Source: Herbidospora mongoliensis
Lineage (GTDB): Bacteria > Actinomycetota > Actinomycetes > Streptosporangiales > Streptosporangiaceae
Direction: 5' to 3'
Assembly (NCBI RefSeq): GCF_001570545.1
Contig: NZ_BBXD01000018.1
Location: 139,782-203,781, forward strand
Length of the DNA stretch: 64,000 nucleotides
Under the pieces are notes generated by a model that was given only the letters and a program-made list of their open reading frames with translations, searched no databases and was not told the origin of the DNA. Shown in pieces: positions 24,248 to 32,426 of this stretch. The first letter of the stretch is position 1; the number at the start of each line of letters is the position of its first letter. The position numbers and the translations under genes are program-made.

Positions 24248-25057
24248 CTATTTGAGCAGGTCGAAGCCCATCGTGCTCGGGAAGGCGCCGAGGTCGCCTG
24301 CGGCCATCTTGGCGGCTCCCGCGCGCAGGGCGCTCAGGCTGTGCAGGTAGGGCTCGACGCCCAGGCTGATGCGGCGGGCGCCGGTCCGCTGGATGTCGCT
24401 GATGGTGAACTCGCCCGATGACCAGCTCAGCAGCACGTTCACAGGCTTGGGTGCGACCGCCTTGACGACGGTGGCGATGGCGTCGAGATCGGGGAGGAAG
24501 GGGGCGAAGAGCACGTCGGCGCCCGCCTCGGCGAAGGCGGTCAGGCGGCGGATGGTGTCGTCGAGGTCGGGGCGGCCCTGGATGAAGTTGTCGGTGCGTC
24601 CGGTCAGCACGATCTTCCCGCGGGCCGCTTCGGCGGCGCGGCGGACGCGCGCCACGGCCTCGTCGAAGTCGCGGATGGGCTGGTCGGGGTCGGCCGAGGT
24701 GTCTTCGACGCCGAGGCCGGCCAGGCCCGCCGCGATGGCGGCCTCGACGGTGGCGGCGACGTCGTCGGGGGTGTCGCCGTAGCCGTCTTCGAAGTCGCCG
24801 TTGACGGGGAGCCCGCTCGTCCGGCTGAGCAGCTGGGCGTGGGCGAGGTGCTCGTCGCGGCTGACCGCGTGACGGCCGTCGAGGCGGCCGAGGGTGGCGG
24901 CGAAGGCGGCCGACGAGGTGGCGACGGCCTTGAATCCCGCGTCGGCGAAAACGGCCGCCGACAGGCCATCGAAGGCGTTGGGCATGACGAAGACGTCGTT
25001 CTGCTCGTGCAGGGCGGCGAAGGCCTCATAGCGCTCGCGCGACGTGTTACCAGACAT
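24248..25057 (-). CDS. Isocitrate lyase/PEP mutase family enzyme
   Basis: A 269-residue TIM-barrel enzyme. VFVMPNAFDGLSAAVFADAG, then NGDFEDGYGDTPDDVA and GLGVEDTSADP carry the acidic metal ligands of the superfamily; KIVLTGRTDNF and FAPFLPDLDAI follow. The Cys of isocitrate lyase (KKCGH) is absent, so PEP mutase, oxaloacetate hydrolase or 2-methylisocitrate-lyase-like C-C cleavage are the options; the exact substrate is unknown. The ATG has AAGGGGG upstream. The gene is divergent from a TetR regulator, with two likely operators between them. Confidence 0.85.
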   Translation of the reverse strand: MSGNTSRERYEAFAALHEQNDVFVMPNAFDGLSAAVFADAGFKAVATSSAAFAATLGRLDGRHAVSRDEHLAHAQLLSRTSGLPVNGDFEDGYGDTPDDVAATVEAAIAAGLAGLGVEDTSADPDQPIRDFDEAVARVRRAAEAARGKIVLTGRTDNFIQGRPDLDDTIRRLTAFAEAGADVLFAPFLPDLDAIATVVKAVAPKPVNVLLSWSSGEFTISDIQRTGARRISLGVEPYLHSLSALRAGAAKMAAGDLGAFPSTMGFDLLK

Positions 25058-25079
25058 GACTCTGCCCCCTTGAAGTGAA

Positions 25080-25095
25080 TGGGCTGATCAGCCCA
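25080..25095. promoter_or_regulatory. 16-bp perfect palindrome TGGGCTGATCAGCCCA, probable TetR operator 1
   Basis: It lies 22 bp before the PEP mutase-like ATG, in its probable 5' untranslated region. A related 16-bp site (TGGGCTG, 5 bp, CCCA) lies 44 bp away, centre to centre. The neighbouring divergent TetR protein is the likely ligand. Confidence 0.65.
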
Positions 25096-25123
25096 CTTGT
25101 CGCCAGTCAATCAGGACGCCGAA

Positions 25124-25139
25124 TGGGCTGTCAAACCCA
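25124..25139. promoter_or_regulatory. Related site TGGGCTGTCAAACCCA, probable TetR operator 2
   Basis: It shares TGGGCTG and CCCA with operator 1. It contains TTGACA on the minus strand, a consensus -35 for the PEP mutase-like gene, and ends 9 bp before the TACGCT -10-like box (25149-25154) of the tetR gene. Binding here could repress both genes. Confidence 0.55.
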
Positions 25140-25161
25140 ATTTTGGCGTACGCTCTGTGCC

Positions 25162-25764
25162 ATGGGTGTTCAAAAGTTCACGGCCAAGGGGCTCGCGGCC
25201 AGGGCGCGCATCATCGAGCACGCGGCCGAGCTGATCTACACCCATGGCGTGCACGGCACGAGCAACGAGCTGCTGCGCAGGGAGACGGGCGTCAGCGGCT
25301 CCCAGCTCACCCACTACTTCCCCGACAAGGAAAGCCTCGTGCTCGCGGTGATCGAGTGGCAGACCGAGGAGATCCTCACCCAGCACGCCAGGTCGAGCTT
25401 CGCGGTGTTCGACACCATCGAGGCCCTGCGTGAATGGGCCGCGTTCTACGTCTCCCACGAGCGGGTGTGCCAGGAGGGCTGCACACTGGGCTCACTCGCG
25501 GCCGAGATCGTCAAGGCCGATCTCGACGTCCGCGACCGGCTGGCCGCCGACTTCGACCGATGGAAAGACGTGCTGCGCGCCGGTCTCGCCCGCATGCGCG
25601 ACGGTGGCCGGCTCCGTCCGGAAGCCGACCCCGCGAAGCTGGCGACGCTGCTGCTGGCCACCATGCAGGGAGGCATGCTGCTCGCCCAGATCGCGAACGA
25701 CGTCGCCCCGCTGCGCGACGCCCTGACCGCCGCCATCGATCATGTGGAGTCATTCACGGTCTGA
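25162..25764 (+). CDS. TetR family transcriptional regulator
   Basis: A 200-residue regulator with an N-terminal TetR helix-turn-helix: RIIEHAAELIYTHGVHGTSN, LLRRETGVSGSQLTHYFPDK, ESLVLAVI. The C-terminal domain contains CQEGCTLGSLAAEIV and TLLLATMQGGMLLAQI, the pattern of TetR_C_6/YcdC-like ligand domains. TACGCT lies 7 bp before the ATG, so a leaderless transcript is likely. Its 3' end overlaps the convergent VOC gene by 15 bp. It probably represses itself and the PEP mutase-like gene. Confidence 0.9.
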   Translation: MGVQKFTAKGLAARARIIEHAAELIYTHGVHGTSNELLRRETGVSGSQLTHYFPDKESLVLAVIEWQTEEILTQHARSSFAVFDTIEALREWAAFYVSHERVCQEGCTLGSLAAEIVKADLDVRDRLAADFDRWKDVLRAGLARMRDGGRLRPEADPAKLATLLLATMQGGMLLAQIANDVAPLRDALTAAIDHVESFTV

Positions 25765-26490
25765 GCTGGGCTCCCCGCGCCCGAGAACGCAGAACTCGTT
25801 GCCCGCGGGATCGGTCAGAACCGTCCACGGAACGTCGCCCTGGCCTACGTCGGTGAGCGTCGCGCCGAGAGCCCGCAGCCGGGCGACCTCCGCCGCCTTG
25901 TCTTCGACGGGGTTCGGCAGCAGGTCGATGTGGACGCGGTGGTTTCCCCCGCCGGGCGCGCGGACGAACTCCAGATACGGGCCGACACCCTCGGCGGAGC
26001 GCAGCAGCGCCCGGTCGTCACTCAGTTCGTGGACGGTCCAGCCGATCGCCTCGCCCCAGAACCGGACCATGGCCCGAGGGTCGGCGCAGTCGACGACCAC
26101 CGCGGCGATCGGCCCGGTGTCCCGGTAGAGCTCCCGGGGCTCCAGCACCCGGAACACGTTGCCCTCCGGGTCGGTCCAGGCATCGTCCGGGCCCGCATCG
26201 GCGGGCGTCGCGCCGAGTTCCTTCAGCCGTGTGACCAGCTTCGCGTGATGGGCGGCGGAGGTGGTGGCGAGATCGAGGTGCACGCGGTACTTCACCGTTT
26301 CGGGGTCCGGCACGATCACGAAGTCGATGCAGACGGCGGTGGGGTCGGGCCAGTCGAAGCCCACAGGTTCGACATTGGTCACACCGGGCTCCTCGCTGGC
26401 GACACCCCAGCCGAGCGCCTCCGCCCAGAACCGGCCGAGCGCCGCGTCGTCCCGAGCCTTGAAATTCACCTGAACAAATCGCAGTGCCAT
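25750..26490 (-). CDS. Two-domain VOC (glyoxalase-like) protein
   Basis: A 246-residue protein made of two VOC units. The first is ALRFVQVNFKARDDAALGRF, VKYRVHLDLATT, WTDPEGNVFRVLEP; the second is AAVVVDCADPRAMVRFWGEA, GNHRVHIDLLP, LTDPAGNEFCVLG. The histidines in RVHLD and RVHID and the glutamates in PEGN and NEF are possible metal ligands or structural counterparts. The reaction is unknown. It starts 13 bp after the ArsR stop on the same strand, so it should be in the arsR operon. Confidence 0.85.
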   Translation of the reverse strand: MALRFVQVNFKARDDAALGRFWAEALGWGVASEEPGVTNVEPVGFDWPDPTAVCIDFVIVPDPETVKYRVHLDLATTSAAHHAKLVTRLKELGATPADAGPDDAWTDPEGNVFRVLEPRELYRDTGPIAAVVVDCADPRAMVRFWGEAIGWTVHELSDDRALLRSAEGVGPYLEFVRAPGGGNHRVHIDLLPNPVEDKAAEVARLRALGATLTDVGQGDVPWTVLTDPAGNEFCVLGRGEPSSDRE

Positions 26491-26503
26491 ACCGCCAACC
26501 TAG

Positions 26504-26791
26504 TCAGGTCAGGACCCCTGCCCCGACGGACAGCGCCCCCAGTTCGTCGGCGAGCGCGGCCAGGGGCTCGCGGTTCAGCGAGTAGCAGATGGTGGTGCCC
26601 TGCCGCCTCGTGGTGACCAGCCCGGCTTCGCGCAGCACCTTGAGATGGGCCGAGATCGTCGGCTGGCTCACCTCGAACTCGTCGGTGAAGTCGCATGCGC
26701 AGATGTCCGGCCGGGCGGACAGTTTGCGCACGATGCCGAGCCGGACCGGATGGGCGAGCGCCCGCAGAACCTCGATCTCCACGCTGGACAT
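26504..26791 (-). CDS. ArsR family repressor with a CxC metal motif
   Basis: A 95-residue winged-helix repressor: LRALAHPVRLGIVRKLSAR, then DICACDF with Cys31 and Cys33 at the alpha-3 site position of ArsR/CadC proteins (ELCVCDL in E. coli ArsR), SQPTISAHLKVLREAGLV and GTTICYSLN. The CxC pair suggests thiol-dependent sensing of a soft metal, arsenite or an electrophile, but no metal-resistance genes are nearby. The ATG lies 2 bp outside a 50-bp inverted repeat shared with the divergent gene. Confidence 0.9.
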   Translation of the reverse strand: MSSVEIEVLRALAHPVRLGIVRKLSARPDICACDFTDEFEVSQPTISAHLKVLREAGLVTTRRQGTTICYSLNREPLAALADELGALSVGAGVLT

Positions 26792-26793
26792 TC

Positions 26794-26843
26794 TATCGCC
26801 TCGTCTCTATATAGTGGATTCTCTATATAGAGACGAGGCGATA
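26794..26843. promoter_or_regulatory. Mirror-symmetric divergent promoter: two perfect 21-bp arms, 8-bp spacer
   Basis: Arms at 26794-26814 and 26823-26843 are exact reverse complements, spaced by 26815-26822. Together they fill almost the whole 51-bp gap between the arsR and questin-oxidase starts. Each arm holds CTATATAG, a -10-like box, followed by GAGACGAGGCGAT, an RBS-like run. CTCTATATAG also occurs as a direct repeat at 26805 and 26821. Both genes thus have the same promoter and RBS in mirror image, and the ArsR protein probably binds here. Confidence 0.8.
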
Positions 26844-27856
26844 TGGATCACTTGGACGAAGCGCTTGAACGGCTGGCGGACACCGGTCCCGAGTTCCACG
26901 GCGGCCTGTCCAACCACGGCCCCATGGTGGCCGAGGCCCTGGTGCGGTTGGGCGCGCCGGGGGTGGTGCCCGGGTGGATCTCCGCGTACCTGCCCCAACT
27001 CGAGGAGCGGCCGGGCACCCGGGAACGGATCACCGACTGGCGGGACGCGCTCGGTGACAAGCGCAGGGTCGGCGACTGGACCGCCTACTTCACGATGGCG
27101 CTGGCCGGATCCTCCTGGCGAGACGTGCTGGCCCGGTGGTGGCCCCGGCTCGCCCCGGGCCTGGCGGCCGGCGCCACCCATGGGGTGATCCGCACGGCAC
27201 ACGCGGTGCGAGCCCTCGCCGACCAGGAGAGCGAACCGAGACGGGCGGAACTGGCCCACGCCTTGGCCTACTGGGCCGCCGCCTATGCCGAGCTTCCCGA
27301 CCGGCCGATCACCGCCGGGGTGCGGACGATGGAACAGGCCGTCGCCGTGCTGCCCATCCTGGAACTGGCTCCCCGGGGCCTCATCGTCGACCATCTCGGC
27401 AACCTGAAGGACCTGCCGGAGTTCGTGGACGCCATCTCCGCGCTGCGCCCGCCCTCAGACGTCCAGGCCGATCTGGCCGAACTGTCGCGAGTGTTCTCCG
27501 GGGTGTTCCTCTCGCAGGGCAGGCACGCGCCGATCGCGTTCACCCACGCGGTGACCATGCCCGTCGCCGTCTCCTCGATCCTTGGCCATCTCCCGCAGGA
27601 GACGTGGCGGCCCACCTACGACCGGGTCTGGCAGATGTCGGCCGCCCTGTACAGCGGCTACGCCTACCAGGGGGTCGTGGAGCCGCTTCCCTCGGCCGAC
27701 CCGCCCGCCCCCGAAGACCTGGCGGGGCAGGCCGCGGAGACGGGCGAGGAACACGCGATCAAACTGACCGAGGCGGTGCTCCGCGGGCACGCCGCCACCG
27801 GAGACCCGCTCTTCCTGCACACCGCGGCCCGCGCTATCGCGGTCCTGGGCCGGTGA
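26843..27856 (+). CDS. Questin oxidase family protein
   Basis: A 337-residue protein matching the questin oxidase-like family (Pfam DUF4243): FHGGLSNHGPMVAEALVRLG near the N-terminus, HGVIRTAHAVRAL, LAYWAAAYAELP and FTHAVTMPVAVSSILGHLP. Fungal GedK-type members carry out Baeyer-Villiger-like cleavage of anthraquinones; bacterial members are mostly uncharacterised. The histidines in SNHGPM, THGVIRTAH and FTHAV are conserved in family style. It is divergent from arsR and presumably controlled by it. Ring-opening or quinone detoxification is an inference. Confidence 0.82.
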   Translation: MDHLDEALERLADTGPEFHGGLSNHGPMVAEALVRLGAPGVVPGWISAYLPQLEERPGTRERITDWRDALGDKRRVGDWTAYFTMALAGSSWRDVLARWWPRLAPGLAAGATHGVIRTAHAVRALADQESEPRRAELAHALAYWAAAYAELPDRPITAGVRTMEQAVAVLPILELAPRGLIVDHLGNLKDLPEFVDAISALRPPSDVQADLAELSRVFSGVFLSQGRHAPIAFTHAVTMPVAVSSILGHLPQETWRPTYDRVWQMSAALYSGYAYQGVVEPLPSADPPAPEDLAGQAAETGEEHAIKLTEAVLRGHAATGDPLFLHTAARAIAVLGR

Positions 27857-27871
27857 AGGTGATCCGGCCGT

Positions 27872-28435
27872 CCTGACCGTCAGGGTCACGCGGTGGTTGA
27901 AGGCGCGGGCCCGGAAAGGCGTGTTGGACGAGCGGCGGGGCCGGCCCCTGGTCGGGGTCGCGGAGACGTGGCTGCACCGCATGCGCACCGCCGCCTCGGC
28001 CGTCGTCGCCGCCCGACTGCCGGCCCGCCCCGGCAGCCGCGTCCTCACCCTGGTGGGCGCGGGCTGCGTCGCCGAACTGGTGCCCGCCGCCTTCGCAGCG
28101 GCCTTCCCCGGCATGGTCCTGCCCGTGGTCGCCCGCCGCGCGGAGGTGGCGGCCCCGAGATCGCCGCCACGACCCTTTCGGCAGCCGACCAGCTGTTCGT
28201 GGACGAACTCGCCTACGAACAAGAGGTCGGATCGGTGGCCGGTTGGCTGCGCACCGGCCTGACCAGGGCCGACCTGTCCGACCGCCTGACCGCCGACCTG
28301 CCGGCGGTGATCAGCGGCCAGGCCAAGGGCCGGGTGAGCGACGAGGACAGGGTGCTGGCCGTCGTCCAGGGCGTGGCGGCCTGCGACGTGGCCCTGGCCT
28401 GCCTGGTCGCCGAACGTCTGGGGGTCACCGCGTAG
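27872..28435 (+). pseudogene. Ornithine cyclodeaminase/mu-crystallin family, broken
   Basis: One frame reads GVLDERRGRPLVGVAETWLH, RMRTAASAVVAARL and RVLTLVGAGCVAELVPAA, the central segment and start of the Rossmann fold of the family. After about 28150 the family continues in another frame: AATTLSAADQLFVDELAYEQ, SGQAKGRVSDEDRVLAVVQG, VAACDVALACLVAERLG, then TAG. About the first 100 residues and some 60-70 residues of the NAD-binding domain are missing. It is a truncated, deleted and frameshifted remnant. Confidence 0.75.
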
Positions 28436-28497
28436 GTTCTGTCAAGGAAATGAGGAGTTCCCGATCATCCTGGACGAGCCCGCTACGCTCCGATTCC

Positions 28498-29229
28498 ATG
28501 ATCATGCGCTTAGTCGGCACCGCCGTGGCGGGCATCGTCCTCCTTTCCGGTACGGCCCACGCCGGCCCCGTCAAAGGTCAGCCCAGGCTGACCAACAACG
28601 CGATCTACAAGGAGGGTGTGCTTCCCAAGGTCTCCTGCAAGGCGGTCAAGGGCACCACCAAGTCCTCGACCGAGAAGTACGTCAAGAAGATCGTCTCCTG
28701 CCTGAACACCGCCTGGAAGGGCGCGATCGACGGCTTCCAGCCGGTCAAGGTCAGGTTCAAGACCGACAAGGAGGCCTGCGCCAGCGGGAACGACATCGCC
28801 GGTTCCTACTCCGAGATCTGCTCCCAGGCCATCGAGGTGAGGCTGGCCGACGACTGGATCAAGGCCAAGAGCGACGTGAAGGCGTTCGCGTCCCTCATCC
28901 ATTCGTGGAACGGTGTGGTCCAGGGGATGACGGGCATCGCCGTGGCCTTCCGGTCCATGCCCAACGACCGGACCGGCGAGGACATCGCCGAGCAGATGCA
29001 CCGCTACTACCTGCAGGGCGACTGCTTCGCCGGGGTGTCGGCCAAGAGCCTGGGCCGCAAGATCACCGACTTCAAGCAGGTGATCTCCGGGATGGAGCCC
29101 CCGGAGTACTCCTACCTCAAGCACAACGGCAAGCCCGCCAACCGCCTCTACTGGATGAAGAAGGGCTACCAGGCCGGTAAGCCCGGCGCCTGCAACACGT
29201 GGACGGCGAGCGCGGCGAAGGTCGCCTGA
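28498..29229 (+). CDS. Secreted protein, degenerate neutral zinc metallopeptidase
   Basis: A 243-residue protein with a signal peptide (MIMRLVGTAVAGIVLLSG, TAHAGP). The layout matches the YpfJ/neutral zinc metallopeptidase family: TEKYVKKIVSCLNTAWKG, then LIHSWNGVVQGMTGI where the family has HEYGHHVQ, and YYLQGDCFAGVSA where it has ELQADCFAGVWA. The first His (residue 135) remains, but catalytic Glu and second His have become Ser136 and Gly139, so no zinc peptidase activity is expected. TACGCT lies 8 bp before the ATG. The protein may be a binding or decoy derivative (inference). Confidence 0.75.
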   Translation: MIMRLVGTAVAGIVLLSGTAHAGPVKGQPRLTNNAIYKEGVLPKVSCKAVKGTTKSSTEKYVKKIVSCLNTAWKGAIDGFQPVKVRFKTDKEACASGNDIAGSYSEICSQAIEVRLADDWIKAKSDVKAFASLIHSWNGVVQGMTGIAVAFRSMPNDRTGEDIAEQMHRYYLQGDCFAGVSAKSLGRKITDFKQVISGMEPPEYSYLKHNGKPANRLYWMKKGYQAGKPGACNTWTASAAKVA

Positions 29230-29269
29230 AGATTCGGCGGCGGGCAGGTTCTCGGCCGGGTCGACACCT

Positions 29270-32200
29270 TCACGGCGAAGTATCGGTGAGCTGGGCGTGC
29301 AGGCGCCTGCACTCGTGGATGAGGCGTGCGCCGCGACGGCTCTTCGCGAACTCCGCGATCACCGGGATCTCCCCCCGGGCGCCGGTCCACCGGGCGACGT
29401 CGGCGGCGAAAGCGACGAGTTCGGCGTGGACGACGGTGATGCGCTGCCCCTCGCGGGGCAGCAGTTCGGGGAGCATGGCGCGCAGCATGCGCCACACCTC
29501 GTGGTGCCCGCCCGCCTCGGCCAGTTCGGTGAGGGCCGCGATGGCGGGGCGGGTCTCCAGCCAGGACGTGCGGCGGATCGCCAGGGCCATCTGCCGTCCG
29601 ATCGACTCGGCGGGCAGCTCTCCCTTCGCGGCCAGGCGCAGCACCGCCGGGATCACGTCGTCGTGGGCGTTCTCGGCCAGCAGCACGGCGAGGATCACGG
29701 CGGTGGCCTCGCCCAGCGGTCCGTCGGCCATGACCAGCCCCGCCAGTTCCCTGGCCAGTGCCGAGCGGCTCCACCAGCCGTGCGGCAGCTGGGGCAGGAA
29801 GTGGACCGACGCGGCCTCGCGGTGGGAGGGCAGCAGCGCCGACCAGAGCCCGATCAAGTCGCCGGGGAAGGTGCGGTCGACCGGCTGACGCAGCAGCATC
29901 TCGTCGATCAGCGGATGGCCGGTGGGCTTGGCCCGCAGCACGGGGGTGAGGCGCGCCGTCGTGAAGTCGGCCGGTTCGCCGTCGCCGAGCTCGACCCACC
30001 GTCCCCGGTCGCGATGGGCCCAGGTGAAGCCGGCCTCCGGGTCGGGCAGGCCTCCTCCGGCCAGCCAGCGCACGACCGAACGGGCCGCGTCGGAGTCGAT
30101 CGTCGCGGCGCGCGCCTCGGCGGCCGGATGGCCGCTTCTGGGCAGGCGCAGCAGGGCCTGGGCCAGGTCGGAGGGGAGCGGTTCCACCCCGGCGGCGGCG
30201 CACAGCTCCAGGCGGGCGACGAGCACGTCGGGGTCGAGGTGGCCGTCGAGCCAGGTCGGTGTGGCCAGCAGAACGGGGGGCAGCGCGCCGGACCGCAGCG
30301 CGGTCAGCAGCTCGTGGTAGCGGTGGATGAGGAATTGGAGCGGAGGCGGGACAGCGTCGGGGAACGGCAGGCGGTGGCGGCGGCGCCACTCCTCGGCCGG
30401 GTGCAGCGGCTCGGGCTGCAGGACCCGGCTGTGGCCCGGGGTGAGGAAGACCGTCACCGCGACGAGCGGCTCGTCGGGACCGGGCGGCGGCACCTGACGC
30501 AACAGCCGCATGGCCTCGACCCGCTCGGCGTTCACGCCGAGCCGCAGGAGCTCGCGGGCGATGTGGTCGAGGTCCTTCGGCGCGTGCCCGTGGGCGTCGG
30601 GCCGGTAGGCGGCGCCGGTCGGCTCACCGGGGGGCACCATCACCACGCCGCCGACGACCGACAGCTGCCGCCCGTTCTCCACGGCGACCGCCTTGACCGG
30701 CCCCTCGTCGGTCGTCCAGGTGATGACGACGGAACGGGGAATCACCTCGTCGGCGTACACGTAGTCGGGCCTCTGGGCCGAGCGCTTCGGGACGGGCGCG
30801 GTCTCCCTGGGCACGGGCTCGCCCCGGGTGACCCGGCGCAGCACGTGGGAGTCGGCGCAGTTGATCCAGACGGTCTGGGGTTCGCGCTTCGGGAGGTCAG
30901 GCAGGCCGCCTGGACCGGGGTTGACCAGTTCGTCGGCCAGCGCCAGCTGCCACAGGTCGAGGTCGGTGCGCGTCTCGATGGATCGCCAGTAGTACGGCCC
31001 CTGTTCCAGCTGCGCCTTCAGCTCGTCCCGCACCTTCGACCGGTCGTCGGCGGCCCCCGCCACGAACGCCGCCAGCCAGCGCTCCCTCCCGACCCAGCGC
31101 ACGTCGTCATCGGGGGAGAGTGAGGGCTCGGGGAAGCGCCCGGTCTCGGGAACGTCGGGCAGCGGCGGGAACTCCTTCGCATCCGTCAGGTCCCCGGCCG
31201 GGGTCTCCCCGCCGAACCGCGCCGCCACCTTCGCGCCCAGGTCGGCGCCCAGGTGGGGCAGCGCGTCGAGGATCGTCTCGGCGTGGGCGGCGAACGGACC
31301 GGCGTGCTTCAGGGTGAGCTCGGCGGCGCGGTTGCGCACGTCGAACGAGCTGTGGGCGTAGGCGGTCGTCAGCGCGGTCAGGAAGTCACCGGCGCTCTCC
31401 GGGGCGGACTTGACCGACTGGTCGAGCCAGCGCAGGCCCGTGGCGGCCATCTTCGCCTCGGCCCGGAAGGTCAGCGCCTCGACCGCCTCCACCAGGTCGG
31501 CGTGGTCGAGCGGCATCGCCTGACGCACCTGCCCGGCGGCCACTTCGGCGACCGTGCCGGGGGCCGACGGCAGCAGCCGCAGATAGTCGCGCAGCCGGGA
31601 CGCGGACTCCTCGGCCGTGGGTGCCAGCAGCTGGTGCAGCCGGACGAAGAAGCGCAGATCCTGGACGTCGCCACCGCGCAGGAACCGGCTGACGCAGCCG
31701 TCGAGCGCCTGGTCCCTGGGGAGGTCGCGGGCGGCGGCGGCCAGCCACCGGGTCGGCCGCGGGTCGAGCCGTTCGTCGCGGAGGGCGCGGCCCGCGCCGT
31801 CGGCGTCGAAGACGCGCGGCAGCAGCAGCGGGCTCAGCGGGTCGGCGGCCACACTAGGCGCGGTCAGCCAGGCGGCCACCAGCGGGTCGTGGTCGGGCGG
31901 CGTCGCACCCGAGTCGCGCAGCAGCGCCACGGCCAGGGGGGCGAAGCGGTCGGCGGGACGGCGGATGCGCCGGGCCAGCCGGACCGCCACGTCGAGGCGC
32001 CACGCCTCGGGGCGGGCCGCCGCCACCCGGACGACCGGGGCGACGTCGAGCTCGTCGGCCCAGCGGCGGTTCACGTCGCGGCTGGTCATCCAGGTCACGG
32101 CGGCGGCCGGACCGGTGACGCACCCGACACCGGCCAGCACCAGCGCCCCGGCCCGGTCGTCGAGCAGGCCGTCGACCTCCCAGGACTCCAGTTCCTCGAA

Positions 32201-32389
32201 GTCGCCGGGACTGTCGGCACGGGCCTGCTCGACGACACGGCGGCGCAGCTCCTTCACCAGACCGGGCAGCCTCGCGCCGATCTCGCCCCGCTCCGCCTCG
32301 GTGAGCGCGACCAGCCGATCGGCAAGGGGAGTGACCTGGTTGCGGACGATCAGGTCACTGATCTCCGCCCAGAGAGTCGCTGAAGTCAT
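29270..32389 (-). CDS. DUF6493-like large helical protein, paralog C
   Basis: A 1039-residue paralog of the proteins at 16062-19259 and 13208-16012, closest to A (LADRLVALTEAERGEIG, TWMTSRDVNRRWADE, RFLRGGDVQDLRFFVRL, ending FAADVARWTGARGEIPVIAE). It starts MTSATLWAEISDL; MTSAT and the 5' region are those of the SWIM gene, whereas paralog A starts MTLWTEIRDL. It therefore looks as though a copy of the SWIM gene's promoter and first codons was joined to a copy of paralog A with the SWIM body missing. It lacks A's long acidic insert. No partner SWIM gene is adjacent. Function unknown. Confidence 0.74.
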   Translation of the reverse strand: MTSATLWAEISDLIVRNQVTPLADRLVALTEAERGEIGARLPGLVKELRRRVVEQARADSPGDFEELESWEVDGLLDDRAGALVLAGVGCVTGPAAAVTWMTSRDVNRRWADELDVAPVVRVAAARPEAWRLDVAVRLARRIRRPADRFAPLAVALLRDSGATPPDHDPLVAAWLTAPSVAADPLSPLLLPRVFDADGAGRALRDERLDPRPTRWLAAAARDLPRDQALDGCVSRFLRGGDVQDLRFFVRLHQLLAPTAEESASRLRDYLRLLPSAPGTVAEVAAGQVRQAMPLDHADLVEAVEALTFRAEAKMAATGLRWLDQSVKSAPESAGDFLTALTTAYAHSSFDVRNRAAELTLKHAGPFAAHAETILDALPHLGADLGAKVAARFGGETPAGDLTDAKEFPPLPDVPETGRFPEPSLSPDDDVRWVGRERWLAAFVAGAADDRSKVRDELKAQLEQGPYYWRSIETRTDLDLWQLALADELVNPGPGGLPDLPKREPQTVWINCADSHVLRRVTRGEPVPRETAPVPKRSAQRPDYVYADEVIPRSVVITWTTDEGPVKAVAVENGRQLSVVGGVVMVPPGEPTGAAYRPDAHGHAPKDLDHIARELLRLGVNAERVEAMRLLRQVPPPGPDEPLVAVTVFLTPGHSRVLQPEPLHPAEEWRRRHRLPFPDAVPPPLQFLIHRYHELLTALRSGALPPVLLATPTWLDGHLDPDVLVARLELCAAAGVEPLPSDLAQALLRLPRSGHPAAEARAATIDSDAARSVVRWLAGGGLPDPEAGFTWAHRDRGRWVELGDGEPADFTTARLTPVLRAKPTGHPLIDEMLLRQPVDRTFPGDLIGLWSALLPSHREAASVHFLPQLPHGWWSRSALARELAGLVMADGPLGEATAVILAVLLAENAHDDVIPAVLRLAAKGELPAESIGRQMALAIRRTSWLETRPAIAALTELAEAGGHHEVWRMLRAMLPELLPREGQRITVVHAELVAFAADVARWTGARGEIPVIAEFAKSRRGARLIHECRRLHAQLTDTSP

Positions 32390-32424
32390 GGCCGGGACAA
32401 TAGATCTTCCCTCCGACAAACCGG
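32376..32424 (-). repeat. 49-bp promoter/leader segment shared with 20571-20619 (transplanted copy)
   Basis: It is identical at 48 of 49 positions to the SWIM-gene head and supplies paralog C with the TATTGT box (32397-32402), spacer, ATG and codons 2-5. Immediately upstream, GAACTAGATC (32424-32433) also matches the region around the stop codon of the gene upstream of SWIM; here it includes the stop codon of an unrelated RNA methyltransferase gene. Confidence 0.85.
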
Positions 32425-32426
32425 AA

